A stretch of 64,000 bases of DNA from Metallyticus violacea (GCA_030762175.1 CM060833.1:71401501-71465500), one strand, 5' to 3'; counted from the stretch's first letter, positions 34,139-46,560 are shown. Notes: a model not told the origin generated them from the sequence alone. Made by a program: numbers and translations.

Positions 34139-34330
34139 CTGTCTCCTGACTCGCATCACAAGAGCTGTTCGACAAGCTATGGTAACTTGCGGCTTCACAC
34201 TCCTACCACTTATCCCGCGTACAACTTTCAGCTCTATGAATATTTCATCGCTTGGTAAAATCGTTCTTAAAACTACCAAGTTCCCTACAGAATATGTCCA
34301 TGTATTATTCAGGGAGTTAACGTAACATGT
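34139..34330 (-). CDS. candidate internal exon of an unidentified host gene
   Basis: On the minus strand TTTCTCAG borders the start and the donor GTAAATGT follows ...AGGAGACAG. The 192-bp segment is open in one frame: 64 whole codons, entering and leaving in phase 0. It includes TCYVNSLNNTWTYSVGNLVV, PSDEIFIELKVVRG, KPQVTIACRT and MRVRRQ. The pattern of cysteine, N-glycosylation site (NNT) and 'PQVTIACR' is loosely like insect DUF1091/MD-2-related secreted proteins, but this is weak. No ATG lies inside, so it would be missed by start-to-stop searches. No joined exons were found around it. A chance frame of this length is possible in this AT-rich DNA. Confidence 0.4.
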
Positions 34331-35224
34331 CTGAGAAACGCTATTCTAAGGTTAAGCGACAAAATGCGTCAACTTTCTGTTTTAATGTTTTACGTATTTG
34401 TCATTTAAATATCCTTCTGGGTAATTTCATTGCATAATTTGTATGTAGTTTTGCAAGTTAATGTGCTACTTTATTTGAGAGAAAGGGCGAAGTTTAGCGA
34501 TAAACTTGTTCAAAAATGGTCATACATGTACTGTATCGGTCTATAAGTTTCATAGGAGACTGTGAGATATTTTTTTTTAATTTATATAGATACCTAATAT
34601 AATTAAGTATTTTATACGAAACAAAAGAAATTTGAAGGTATGAGATATCTTTAATGTAACTAGACAGCGGATTTTAGGCAAATGTCTATTATTTTCCTTA
34701 ATGGGTTTGATGGAAGAAATTCAGAATAGTTATGTTTTGCGGCGTTAAAAATTTAAAATGTATAGTTAAATGCCGCGTTTGACGTTAGTGCCCATTCCTC
34801 CTTAGTTTTGAGCTTAAAGTATGCATATTTACATATAAAACTGCAAACGCAACAAATAATATACGAGTACATTTTTATATTTTTTTCAAAAAATTTAAAT
34901 TTAGTGATTGAATTTCGTTTGGCTAAAAGTGAAAGCTTAGGTAAGATAATAAATGTCGTTCCATTTCAAACCTACTCCATAGTTTTTTCTCTTGCATTTG
35001 GTGCATTAAAGTGAGAAATAGAATTAATTAAATATAAATTGTGTAGATTGACGGGTTGGGGTAGATAGGTCTATGATACACACATATTCATCATGTTTGT
35101 AAGCTACAATGCACTCTGTCTGCAGTTCACACCCTTTTCTAGCGCTTCAAATAAAAAAAAAAAAAAAAAACAGTGTTTGTATTTGTGTTACTAACGCACC
35201 AGTCGTGCTAATAATTTTTTGCAG

Positions 35225-35323
35225 AGTTCTTCGCACACATTGTTTGGGATGGCTGAAAGCAAATCCGCTTCATATTATTGTAGCAGCGACAAATATTTTG
35301 ACAAGAAAACAAAAATGAATTGA
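35225..35323 (+). CDS. candidate terminal exon, unidentified
   Basis: A good acceptor (TAATAATTTTTTGCAG) precedes 99 bases open in phase 0 (SSSHTLFGMAESKSASYYCS, then SDKYFDKKTKMN) ending in TGA, with several AATAAA words about 100 bases downstream. A second frame over the same bases is also open to a stop, so the reading is ambiguous. No family recognised. Confidence 0.25.
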   Translation, partial: SSSHTLFGMAESKSASYYCSSDKYFDKKTKMN

Positions 35324-35329
35324 ATTGTA

Positions 35330-36180
35330 ATCTTATGCATGTATCCGGTTAAATGTGTGCTTTAGTAGCATTTGTAAACGTGAAAATTTATTTTCTGCAT
35401 TCAAACTTATAAATGATTAATAAATAAAATAATAAATAAATAACTTATAAATGATTAATGCTAAACAGTGTGACCATTTTTTTTCTAGTTATCCAGAGAA
35501 TGATCTCATTTAAGGTTTATTTCGAAAAGTGTTTTTTTGTAGTTTCTTTGGAAAATGATAAAAACCTTAAACTGTATCAGTAAGTAAGATTGTGATTTTT
35601 ATTAGAGTGAAAATGGTCTTTTTCAGGAACAAAATTAAAGTAATTTTTAGATTGTATATTAGTTGTGTTAGCTTTAATAATGCACTACTAAAACCCACCA
35701 CAAACATTTATACTTCAAAATTGAAATAGGGGTTATATATGTTAATTTTAATAATATACGGCCATAATTAAACTATTGTAAATAAATACATATGTATATT
35801 TATAAGTAATTAACAACAATAAGTGAATCTGTGATTTGAAAAAGAAAATAAGTTCGCACTTTTGCAGAAATGAGTTGAGGTATACTTTTTGTTTATCAGT
35901 CCTTTAGCTACATATTAATATAAAAGAGAAAAGTGTCCTGCATTAATTGTGAATCCAGTACCAGGTTAAAACTCCCATTCAGTTTGAAAAGGTAATAAGT
36001 CCTGAACTAGTTTCCCTTATAGAATCATAGATGGCCTTGAATGCTTATTGTTTTATTATTGTGTTGGTAATAGCATTTATTTATTTGATAATTAGATTGT
36101 GTTGGTAATACTGTTATATATTATTTTTGCGGTAGATGCCTGCCTGTAGTGCACATTAGAACTTTATTTGTTAGTTATGT
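35330..36180. other. intergenic, AT-rich, no gene seen
   Basis: A run of AATAAATAA words near 35420-35440 and short chance frames only. Confidence 0.5.
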
Positions 36181-36189
36181 GCTGTTTTT

Positions 36190-36510
36190 AATGGATCGTC
36201 CTAAAGTGAATCTCCAAGAAAGAATAAGAGGACAGGGTTCGAAATAAAGAGGATTATGCACATAAGAAGAGAAAAAGATATCATTTAGCTGGGATGGAGT
36301 ATGTTACTGGGAAGGGTAGAGCTCTGAATACTAAGAAACCTGGTCCTGATTGCAGCTGCCAGCTGAAGTACACAAAATACATTTTCTGATAGTGATAAAA
36401 TAGCTAGTCTATTACAGAGACTTAGTGGATCTACTAAAAATGAGCAAGATGCCTTTCTAATGGAATAGGAAACAGTACAGAGAAGAGAGTGCACAAACAA
36501 GAACATCATC
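36190..36510 (+). pseudogene. unidentified TE-type ORF remnant
   Basis: One reading gives KKRKRYHLAGMEYVTGKGRA, then NTKKPGPDCSCQLK and, after stops, a segment ending in LLQRLSGSTKNEQDAF. This is similar to a repetitive insect protein with the pattern 'Y.t..GK.v..k..g..C.C...C', for which I do not know the function. Several stops are present. The identity is from memory and uncertain. Confidence 0.35.
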
Positions 36511-36534
36511 ATTCATCTTTTATGTGCTATTATT

Positions 36535-36592
36535 TTTTTTAATAGTGTTTAACGCCTGTTTTTACTAATGAGGCACCACAGGCGGTACAGTT
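36535..36592 (-). mobile_element. SINE family B, 3' end only
   Basis: AATAGTGTTTAACGCCTGTT and GAGGCACCACAGGCGG match the family-B tail. The rest of the element is missing, consistent with 5' truncation. Confidence 0.75.
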
Positions 36593-36879
36593 AGGGTGCA
36601 GAAGAGTTGGCATTGTAAACAAGCATATCTGAACATAATGCGCTCTCTCTGGGAAATTTGTACATTACTTAAATCCCTGCTATTTCAAGGAAAGTCACCT
36701 GTTGATCAGGACAGGAAGCTTGTTAATCATAGCAATGCAGTCTCTGAAGCAACACTTCATAAAACAGATAAACATATAAGGGCGTTTACTAGACACATAC
36801 CTAGACCCCCAACCTAATGTTAAAAAGATGTATCAACTCTTATGTGAGAGAACAGAGACTTAGCAAACAGTCTCTCTCT

Positions 36880-37137
36880 ATTTGATTTATTTATGGGCGT
36901 TCTTTAACATCTCAGGTCATCAGCGTCCCATTCTATTCAGGGCATGAAACGACCGACAAATTTTGCTCAGAGGCCTCTCTTTCAGGCTTGAGGTTCTTTA
37001 TCGTGCCGTAAATGTACGACACGGGACCCACGGCTTTACTTCCCTTTCGAAAATATTCATCGATCCTGACCGGGTTTGAACCCGCGATCTTGGGTTTAGA
37101 AGGCAAGTATGGTAACCACTACACCACCGGGACCAAC
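36880..37137 (-). mobile_element. SINE family A, internally deleted
   Basis: Head at right, box B GGTTCAAACCC; about 20 bases around the 'GGATTTTTACGCCC' block are missing. Confidence 0.85.
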
Positions 37138-37139
37138 AG

Positions 37140-38185
37140 TGTGAAGTATGAGTACTATATAAAGTACACTACAATGAAAACTATGGATTTAGATCTGATC
37201 ATCCTCATGTGATCATTCTGCAGTTGCAGAATTAATGTACATAAAAGAAGAGCAGCTAAATGGTTGCCGATGTACTTTAAGAAGACCACCAAAGCTATTT
37301 CTCATCTTAGAAGCTCTCCTGAGCTAACTCGTTCAAAGCAAAAGTATATAATATATAATAAAGAACAATTTGGATATCTCAAGTACAATGATGACACTAT
37401 CCGCACTCTTTCAAGCGAAAAGTAATGCAAATTCCGGTCCGCCTTCCAAAAGTGTATGGTACAGCTGGTTTTCCAATCAACAATCACAAGATAGCAGATG
37501 TTGGGAAAATAGTACAGTACATCCTAGACAAACAGTACTTCTATTAGAAAATTCTCTCATGACTAACAACTGATGATTATAATTTCTGATGTAATGTATA
37601 ATGATATAAGGATATAATTTTTATAATGTCTGATTAGCAGAATATGTAACTATTAAGAGAATATATCAGAACATTATTTTGTTTGATTACTATGAAATTA
37701 ATGCAAAGGAAACAATATTTTGTTATTTTCTACAAGAAGTCATAGAATTATTTTGTTAAGAAACTAGTCCTAGGCATAAAATGTATTCTGTAATCAGACT
37801 AATGCAAAATCGAGATTCATGAATAGCTCAAACAATCAACGATAATAAGTTCTGCAAGTTTGCTGTGGAACATAACTTCGGTGGAGCCAGCTTTGGAATT
37901 TATAAAGTTTTTTGTGTTTTCTGGAAACTATAGACCCTGGGCTTGTTTCCACTTTCAAATCATTAATTCAATTGTAATGCTTATTTTCAGTTTTATAGTG
38001 CTTATTTCTTACCTTTTAGAACCATTTCGTGAGCCATGTTTTTAGTGTTTAAAAATTCTCTATTTAGGTATAACTATAGGCGAATTTTGCCCTTTTGCCT
38101 GTTTTGTTCTAATATTCAAACGTTTATACTTTTGCTAGATAAATTCATTTCAGGATTAAAGAGCGCAATATATGAGGTTTTATGG
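37140..38185. other. no gene recognised; possible TE remnant
   Basis: Frames around 37200-37590 could continue the unidentified ORF at 36.2 kb but I cannot match them. Confidence 0.35.
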
Positions 38186-38265
38186 TGCCAATAACTTCCT
38201 ATTTTGATGACAAGTGTCTATCTTGAAATATGAACTTATAAATGCTTTATTATAGTTTTGAGTAT
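38186..38265 (+). repeat. direct repeat flanking mariner copy, left
   Basis: About 80 bp beginning GGTGCCAATAACTTCC, near-identical to 39093-39172. Both are in the same orientation, so they are not mariner TIRs. Confidence 0.85.
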
Positions 38266-38267
38266 GA

Positions 38268-38812
38268 ATTTTTTTTTTTTAACTCAGTCCAAAAGCAGCG
38301 AGTTATCTGTTGTCAGGCATTTTTGGAGCTCTGCTGTGACAACAAGAGAGAAGTTCTGCAAACCATTGTTACAGGTGATGAAACTATGGTCCCTTGCCAT
38401 GATCCCTTGTCCAAAAGAGAATCAATGGAGTGGCGTACACCTGGCGAAGGCCAAGATCACTCATCAACCAACAAGATCATGGCCACAATCTTTCGGGACT
38501 ATGGAGGAATATTCTTCATTGACTTTAAGGAGAGGAACACCACATTAAATGGTGAGTACTATGCTGGCCTACTGCACATTCTACAAGCTTCCATCAAAGA
38601 GAAAAGGCGAGGAAAGCTGAGTGGTGGTGTGCGCCTTCTTCACGACAACGCGCCTGTGCACACGGCTCTTGTTACAAAGGAAGCTGTGAAGAAATGTGGC
38701 TTCAAAAAGATCGAACATCCACCCTACAGCCCAGATCTAGCTCCTAGTGACTATTTCCTCTTTTCAAAACTCAAGAAGGACCGCCGAGGAAGGAATTTTA
38801 GCTATAAATGTT
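38268..38812 (+). pseudogene. mariner transposase, catalytic domain
   Basis: The frame contains QKQRVICCQAFLELCCDNKR, IVTGDETMVP (first Asp), KRESMEWRTPG, KIMATIFRDYGGIFFIDF, GVRLLHDNAPVHTALVTKEA (second Asp) and HPPYSPDLAPSDYFLFSKLK (third Asp). Between the second and third Asp are 34 residues, the D,D34D spacing of mariner. Length from the first Asp to the end is close to normal, but the N-terminal HTH half is absent and replaced by a T-run, so the protein cannot bind ends. 'TGDETM' replaces the usual 'TGDETW'. The reading is open for 190 codons; the domain is the best conserved transposase of the window, but it looks 5'-truncated. Confidence 0.85.
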
Positions 38813-38821
38813 AGCTTGCAC

Positions 38822-39092
38822 TATAGGGGTGTGCGACCTCCACGGGTGGCCAAGGTCGTTAAGGTGCGGACTCGTGAGGTCTGGGGTTCGAATTCCGCCA
38901 GGACCTTCCTCTCTGATTGAAGTTTCTTCCAGATTTTCCTCAGTCCTCATAAATGGCAAATGCCGGGAAGATACCTTAAAAAAATCCTTTCCCAATTTAT
39001 CATTTCATCTCGCGTATCATCAGTGCCTACCGTCTGTGTGCCTTAGTAGTCAAAACGGGCGTTAAACACCAAACATTCATTTCATTCTAGGG
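38822..39092 (+). mobile_element. SINE family B between mariner and direct repeat
   Basis: Full plus-strand copy (GGTCGTTAAGGTGCGGACTC; box B GGGGTTCGAATTCC; end GGGCGTTAAACACC). The short word TAGGGGTG occurs on both sides and is the likely target duplication. Removing it joins the mariner tail to the right direct repeat. Confidence 0.8.
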
Positions 39093-39172
39093 GTGCCAAT
39101 AACTCCTTATTTTGATGATAAGTGTCTATCTTGAAATATGAACTTATAAATGTTTTATTATGGTTTTGAGTT
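39093..39172 (+). repeat. direct repeat flanking mariner copy, right
   Basis: Partner of the repeat at 38186-38265. Confidence 0.85.
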
Positions 39173-39179
39173 TAAATAT

Positions 39180-42100
39180 GTTATGTTTTCAATCGTTTAA
39201 TTTTAAATATAACTGTTAGTTTGTACCTTATGCACAATCGATCGATATCAGTTACAACATTGCAGTTTAATGTCAGATTGCTATTATGTGATTAAAAAGG
39301 GGAGGCACTTCTGTGTTTTTTATTAACTGGAGGGGAAAATAAAAGTTGAGCAAGAACAACCAAGATCACGTAGTAATAGCTGCCGTAAAATTTCCTGTTG
39401 TGATCTTTAGAAGTAATTAATAGTGGATGAAATGAATGTTTTTCTGTAGCTGTAAAGGATCCTCCATAGTATTTTTGTTTTCTTTAATTCCATTTAATTG
39501 ACTATGTACATTGTATTTTCTTTTTATTTCGTGTTACGAAATTAATTGTGAATGAAAGGAATATTTTCCCATATCTGTAAAGATTTATCGATACTATTTT
39601 TGTATTTTCTTTAATTCGTTTAAGTGACTATGTACAATGTATTTTCTTGTTATTGCAAGATAATTTATGTCCAATTGACAATTGAATATAGGAGACAGAT
39701 CATCTAATAAAAATAGATCAGATATGTTCATATTTATAAATAGAACTTTGCAAAATATTTTAAACTTCTCACTTGTTTTACAAGTAGAATCATGAATTAC
39801 TTGCCAGCTGCTACATTAAACATAAACAGCATGCTTTAAATGTGTACATATTTGAGAAATGTCAATACAACATTTTAAAAATCTATATAACTTTTGTTTG
39901 TGTACTACCAAAGAATAAAAACAATATCTGCGCTCTGATAAAAGGCAATTCACTGAAGCATGAACCAAAGCACGCTGCTGTTGTTATGTAGAGGAAACAG
40001 CTGGTTCCCGCCTGGCCTTTCTATGTGTTTTGGGCTATTGATCCAGGGACTGAAGTGAGAATGGCATTGAGATTAATAAAAGTATTGGCCGAGTAATTAG
40101 CTCGGATTTCAATGGGTTTTCCTATATAACGAGAGGCAATGTCTATGTACCTGGCCCCTTGCCTCTCTATACCTACCTGGTTACTGATGACGGAGTAATT
40201 GCCAAGCACAAGGACAATACTGCGTGGTAGCACACGGTGTTAAATAAGCAATTAAATAAAAAATACAGGGAATTCCTTGTTGATTTTCCAGTCTATGACT
40301 TGTGCTTTAGTATTTTTTATTAAATTTGTTATCCCTTTTTATATAGTTTTTTTTTAATAATTTTAGAAATCATTTTCTGCATTTAGACATTAGGCCTCAC
40401 GGTAATGTTTGCTCAATATTTGTTCATAATTCTTCCTTTTCTCTTTTATAAACAAAGAAACATTTTGAACTCTTGAACGAGTAATATTTGAAAGTGATAA
40501 TTCATTGGGTTACAGCTGTACGGTATTGACGTTGTCGGCGTATGAGCCAGCAATAGCCGGCAACGAAAGCCACGGAATGGCTGTGTATTCTATGACAGAT
40601 TATTAAATATAACAAGTTACTGGAGTCAAATAATTTCTGTAATTTCCGACCCATACTTTTCAAACTTTTGGGCACTTACTATAGTTCCATTTAAGAAATT
40701 TGTTGTTTATGCATTGATCCATATAAAACATCTACTTATTGCTTATACATTTTAGCAGATTTTTTACTAGAATATTATTGTTATTACAACTTTTCTCATG
40801 TAAGCATTCTTTTCTTAAGTTTGGGTTCTTTTATCGTTACCAGTTTCTGTCTGCAGAAAATTCACTCAGCAACTTCTGTATTGTGGATTGATATGGAATG
40901 TAAGGTCACGGGTTTTCATTCCAGAGTGTTTGTAGCCGACCCCATTGACAAGTAAAATCGTTCGTAGTACATAAAAACAATTTGTAGAATAAAACTAAAA
41001 TTTCATTTGTGTCAGACTGACTAATAAACCAGGAAAACTTTTACAGTAGCTTCTAATTCACAACAATATAATGTCAATAAATAACCGTATACAAAGCTTA
41101 TGCCGAGAATTAAATACATTTCAAATTAATGCTGCTAGAATTAATATCTCATGGCCATATAGTACATAAGTAGGAAAATTCTAAGAATTTTTTATTGATA
41201 CTTTTCACACCTATCATTCGAAGTTTCCTCTGTTCTTTCCTTTAATTAAGAATTTTATTTATTACATTTTCTGTTCTTATACGCGAAAAGCAAATATAAA
41301 AGATAAAATACAAAGTAAACGATGCAAATAAAAGGAAACTGCAACAAGAGCTAAAATGAAGATCGAAGACTACAATGTTTGTTTAGTTGGATTAAGTACT
41401 TAAATATATATTTTAATAATTGTTATGGAATCGGTCTAAGATCCGTGAATAAATTGCCTTCGTCTTGCTATTACTGACACTCTCGCCAATAGCTCCGGCG
41501 GTCTGTGGCATAAGCGAATTGAAACGTCACTGCAATATCTTTTCATAATTTTAAAAGCTAAAAAAGTTTACCGAATTGGATCGTTTTAATGTTCTGTATT
41601 GTGATAGTTGAAGAATTAGTAAACCCATGCAACACATGACAGCGATATAGAGATTAATGACATTTTGTTTTTACTTTGTTTCGTCTTCCCCTGCAAATAA
41701 TTGTGTAGAAAGGCCTTAATTTAGATTAGTGATTCCGAAGTCGCAAAAAGAAACACGAGTAAAATCTTATAATGTAAAAAATAAATAAATAATAATGTGC
41801 TTTGTAGGTTTCGACAGAAATGAATATCTCAAAACGGGACTAATAAACAAATAGTGCTACTCACGCGGGAATCGTTTTTATTTGCATTCTGTATTATAGC
41901 AGCACCAATACAATTATACAGGGATTTCCGCTTAGAAGTATCCAGAAATAAATGCTTACCATTTAAAAAGAGAAGAAAACATTGTTATGATTTCATTCAT
42001 AAAATATATAAAAGATATATCCAAGTTTATACAAATACACAACACGAAGGAAGCGCCCATTTTAATATGCTATGAATTTAGTAGAGCAACAAATGCATTA

Positions 42101-43487
42101 AGATAAGCATATCGATGCTACAATAAAAAAGATCGGAGCTGCTGTGGTTAGCAGAACGGAAATACGTTACGCTTGTACAATGCCGCAAGTGTAATGAGTA
42201 TAGAGCAAATGGTGGCGCGCACATCAAGCTGCATTAACCATTCTAAATTTAGGACGTTTCTACGTAAAGCAATGTAAAATATATATTATTTGCACTTATT
42301 CCTCTATACCTCTAACGGCACATCCTGCAGTCCATAAATAATCTCGTGAAACAACGTTTACAGACGCGAATGTCGCAATTGTGTTTAATCATACACTTCT
42401 ATTTTGATCTTTGTTTGTATGACATTCGTTTGTTTTGAGTGAATATTGCATGTATTTCAGCGCTTTCAAAATTTTGGGAGCCCACTGTTCTAGATATTTT
42501 ACTTGTTATTTTTATTTTTTATTGTGTTCTTATATCTTCGTTTCTTAAGCGATCCATACTTTACAGAGTGTTGTTTTCAAATATTTTACTTCATGTACAG
42601 GATCCGATAGTAGCAAACGAGGGGACAGAGGGAGTCAACAATGCATTTACTTATTCATCTCGGCTAATAGATGGCAGAGAAGTAGCTTGAGCTGCATTTG
42701 TAGAAGCTCTGATTTCATACGCAATCGCAGCTGGCATCAAGGTGACACAAACTGTCCATCGAGCACACTTTCCATAAGTAACAAACTAAAATTATTTATG
42801 TTAAATAGTTTTTCAAAACTTTTGGGATTAAGGAAAGGCTGAAAAAAGGTAAAGGAATACTAATGCTATACATTATTTTAATTTTAATGAATAGAAATAC
42901 ATACAGAACAAAAATAAACACAAAAAGGTTACCATTAATTGTAGAGTGGAGAAAATCTGAACAAAACATGTTATTTAAACGCAGTTCAGTCTTTGTCATA
43001 ATCTATATGAATAACATATACCAGAAAGCTCTACGCATGCAGTTAACTGATTTACAAACATGACAGAGAAAAGGAACAGGAAATTTACATTTTTCACTGT
43101 GCCAGGGATTAAGAAGGAAATGCATTTCTAAATTATATGATTTATGTTGATATGTTTGAACATTTTTATTGTTAAAGATAATTTTCAGAAATTTAAGAAT
43201 AGTTGTGTTTTCTTCTTACAAGTTTTGCCCAGGACTTTGAGCGAACTTTAATAGTATTGCTACGTTCATCATTTGTTAACGATTAAAACTTATATACAAT
43301 TATTATATTGAATATTTAAAAATAGTTCACATGCTGTCAATAAAGTCCCAATACATACTAAAACTCTAATAATTTAAATATATTTTCTGCATCACAGTTA
43401 CCAGATATAACTGCAGTGTGTAGCTTTTACATTTTCTTTGTTTCAAAAGTTTCTTGAGAAAAATAAATGATTACAGAATTTACTAAC
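39180..43487. other. long AT-rich region, mostly without recognisable genes
   Basis: Notable pieces: a 70-residue minus frame at 40021-40233 whose DNA contains a donor-like CAG|GTAGGTAT at about 40183; a GC-richer stretch at 41440-41550 that on the minus strand follows ATGCCACAG and stays open for 29 codons; and a plus-strand segment at 42601-42690 after CATGTACAG that encodes VANEGTEGVNNAF and ends in TGA. I cannot identify any of these. Confidence 0.4.
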
Positions 43488-43597
43488 TCAGCAGTCCATA
43501 CTTTCATAGGTCACATCACCAATGATAACTGCTTTAGATGTCTGATTATCACAGCCCTCAGCCGCAACTGAATAATAGCTACATTTTTGGAGCAGAT
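43488..43597 (-). CDS. candidate terminal exon 1, unidentified
   Basis: Minus strand: after a T-rich tract ending ATTACTTAG, two bases complete a codon and 35 codons follow, then TGA. The product is LLQKCSYYSVAAEGCDNQTS, then KAVIIGDVTYESMDC, with three cysteines and an N-glycosylation site. The same frame remains open 17 codons upstream, so the acceptor is uncertain. No family recognised. Confidence 0.3.
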
Positions 43598-44520
43598 CTA
43601 AGTAATGCGCACAAAAACAACAGATAAAATATAAACCTGGGAATATCTATTCAAATAAACTTGCTTGTCTTCCGGTAGAGGAAAATCTAACACATTACAC
43701 TCTGGAACTGCACAAGAATCCCAGAGGAGAATAAAGGTTATTTCTTTTTATTTTAGTAAATTTACTAGAGCGATATTCTATGATTGTAGTTTTCTAAAAA
43801 AAAAAATAAAATAAAAAAAAGTGAAGACGTTAGTATACAAGGCAACGAAAAGTAAAACAGTATTTCTGCTCTCCACAAAGATGCATTTTGTGTCCAGGAA
43901 GAAAAACGTCTTAAGACACGGTATTAAAGTTTAAAACAGAGCATAGTTTTTATTTATTATTTATGTGTAGAATGACAATAAAGTAAATATCACAACTACA
44001 GTGTTTCATATGCTTTTCCAGTTAATCGTGATGAAAATATTTTGAGATACATATTATAGTTATTTTTATTAATGATTTACAGTCTAGAATAACAATAAAT
44101 AAATATCACAAATATAAAACTTCTTATGACATATCAACAAGCATTTGAGATCCAATCACTAAAATAAAGTAAAATTTTTATGTTAACTTAAATATTGGTG
44201 CTGAACTATTACTGATAAATTACTATATTTATTAAATATAAAGCATTTTTCTTGTTGAAAGAAAAATTTTTATGAAAAGAATTTTTCTAAAAGCGAAATG
44301 ATATTTTGAACATAGAGATTAATCTCATTTTTACTACTCTTATGGTTTAATCTTTGAACTCATTTTTACGAACGATTAAGTGAAATGTCAAGCTAGAATG
44401 TGCTCGTAAGCAGGAAGGCTGCGTTGATTGACATCACTGTATCGGTCCAAGTTAATTTACATATATTTAAAATGGTGTGTGACCTACGTAAGTTTGGGAT
44501 ATTTCATTAAAACAACATTT

Positions 44521-44639
44521 TTAGTTATTAGCATTGTTGACATTGTTGCTGTTGTCACTTGTGCTGCTGGTCAGGGCACTAGGACTGCTTGGCTCTTGGG
44601 CTGCTACTTTTTCATCTGCTGTTCTGTCGGCAATGTATC
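44521..44639 (-). CDS. candidate terminal exon 2, unidentified
   Basis: Minus strand: a strong acceptor (TTTCATCTCTTTATATTTCCCAG) is followed by GA completing a codon, then 38 codons: YIADRTADEKVAAQEPSSPS, then ALTSSTSDNSNNVNNANN, then TAA. The other two frames stop or are implausible. The composition (acidic start, Ser/Thr/Asn-rich end) is like the C-terminus of an intracellular protein tail. No family recognised. AATAAA lies about 290 bp downstream. It enters in the same phase as the candidate at 43488-43597, so they could be alternative last exons of one gene whose earlier exons lie to the right. Confidence 0.4.
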
Positions 44640-46223
44640 CTGGGAAATATAAAGAGATGAAATTAAATTAATTGCGAAGCTACATAGACGAAAAGGGAAC
44701 CACCATAGGATATGCAATACATGTGTAATATGCACAAAAACTTGGATGTTAGAAAAAGGATTATATAGGGTTGTCCAAAACATATCTTTAGGTTTACACT
44801 GTAACTTAACACACTGCAATAAATCTATTTTAACAAAGTACTACCTATATGAAAGTTTTAAAAATTTTAATCAAAGATTTTAGGGCTATGTTAATAGCAT
44901 TCTTTCACAGGCTCCATTCGATTGCAGATGTAAGAGGGCTGTTTTGTAAAGAATGATCATTATTTTATAAGGCATCATTTTTCGCACTTTACAATATTTT
45001 GTTGGCTTAATACGTAATGTACACGTGGTAATAATTTAACATGATATGAATGAAGAATGGAACATAAAATAATTAAAAATTGCATAAGAAAAGCAGGAAT
45101 GAAAGTAATTTAAAAAAAAAAGAGAAAACGTATATGACAAAATGGGTTTAAACTATGCAATGATGATCTGAAAAGATTAAATTGAGGAAAAACACGTTGC
45201 TTATAGGACATTGTTAGTGAAAAAATATGAAGAACCCTATGCGATTACATAAAATAAAATGAAATTGTACTGAAACTGAAAAAAGAAGCTCTTCAGCAAA
45301 TACGGGATAAATTCATCAACCAAATGAAGAACGACCTTTGTGGAAGACAAACATTTTATTACAAAATGCTAAAACATTTAAACCAAAAATAAATAAATAA
45401 AAGTATTAAGTAAGTAGAAATGATTCAACAATATAAAGAACTAGGCATCAAACTGAAGTCATTATCATCAAATAAATTAAGTAGCAAAATAAAGAGTTTA
45501 TATAGATCTCATAACATTAAACGAGTAAAACAACGCTTTAAAAGAAACAAAAAATATGACAGCAACATTACCTGATGTCATAAGTATAGAATTATTTAAT
45601 AAATATATGCTAGGGTAATAAATAAACTTATCAAAGTAATAATAGAATCATAATAAGTGAAGAACAAAGTGGATTTAGGAAAATCAACGATTGATAATGT
45701 TTTTACCATACAGCAGATATTTGGGAAGGAAAAAAAAAAAAGAGAAAAATAGTTTGGCAATTTATGCTGCTTTTGTAGTCCTTGTAAAAGCTTTCGACAG
45801 GTCCAAAGAACTAATTATGGCGAATTGAATGACTAAACAAGAATACTCTCGTCATTTGATAGAAGTGGTGCAGAATGTATATGGAAAATCCAATGTAATT
45901 AATTCACGAATGACAAAAACAGAGCATATTATAATTAATACAAGTGGTAGGGTGTGGGTTACCTCTACTATGTACACTTATTATCATTATATTTATGACC
46001 TTCTACAAAAATGGAAACAATCTATGCATTAAGATAAACTCTCATTAAGTGTTATAATTCTAATGTAAGGTGATGGTGTAGTTATAGTAGAAGAAAATGA
46101 AGAAGACTTGCAGCACTCCATCCATATGGTGTTTGAATCAAATAAGTAAAAAATATAATTTCAAAACATCTAGAGAAAAGACAAAGGTGATGGCAGCCTA
46201 TGAAAAAACATAATACTTTTTAA

Positions 46224-46560
46224 ATTATATTAGATACTGTGGTATATGGGAGGGGGGTGATGATATGGGGAGACCGTTAGTTTATAGCATAGTGGCTGTT
46301 GGAGAATTGAACGAAGGAAATGGCAACTTTTGCGCATGCGCATATTGGGGAGGAGTAGCGTTTTAACGTTTTTGAGAAAAGTCGAGTGTGGAAAACTTGA
46401 GGAGAGGACATTGCACCAGCTGCTCCAGATATGGCCATCTTGTCCGATGTCCGTCAATTTAGTGTTACTCATAGATGCTATAATTAATTTGATAGCAATT
46501 GTGTTTTCAGTGTACACCTCAGTCCCTTATTTTTCTGTTTTTATTTAATTCTGTTTAGAA
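46224..46560. other. unrelated insert within LINE, with NRF1-type palindrome
   Basis: Sequence between 46224 and about 46560 does not continue the LINE reading. It is GC-richer and contains TGCGCATGCGCA at 46331-46342. An ATG in AGATATGGCC context at 46430 opens a 19-codon frame only. Origin unknown. Confidence 0.35.
46331..46342. promoter_or_regulatory. perfect NRF1-type palindrome
   Basis: TGCGCATGCGCA is the consensus binding site of NRF1/erect-wing family factors. No downstream gene supports use here. Confidence 0.35.

Noticed and set aside
40021..40233. 70-residue minus-strand protein
   Set aside because: A donor-like site interrupts it and no family is recognised; a repeat origin cannot be excluded.
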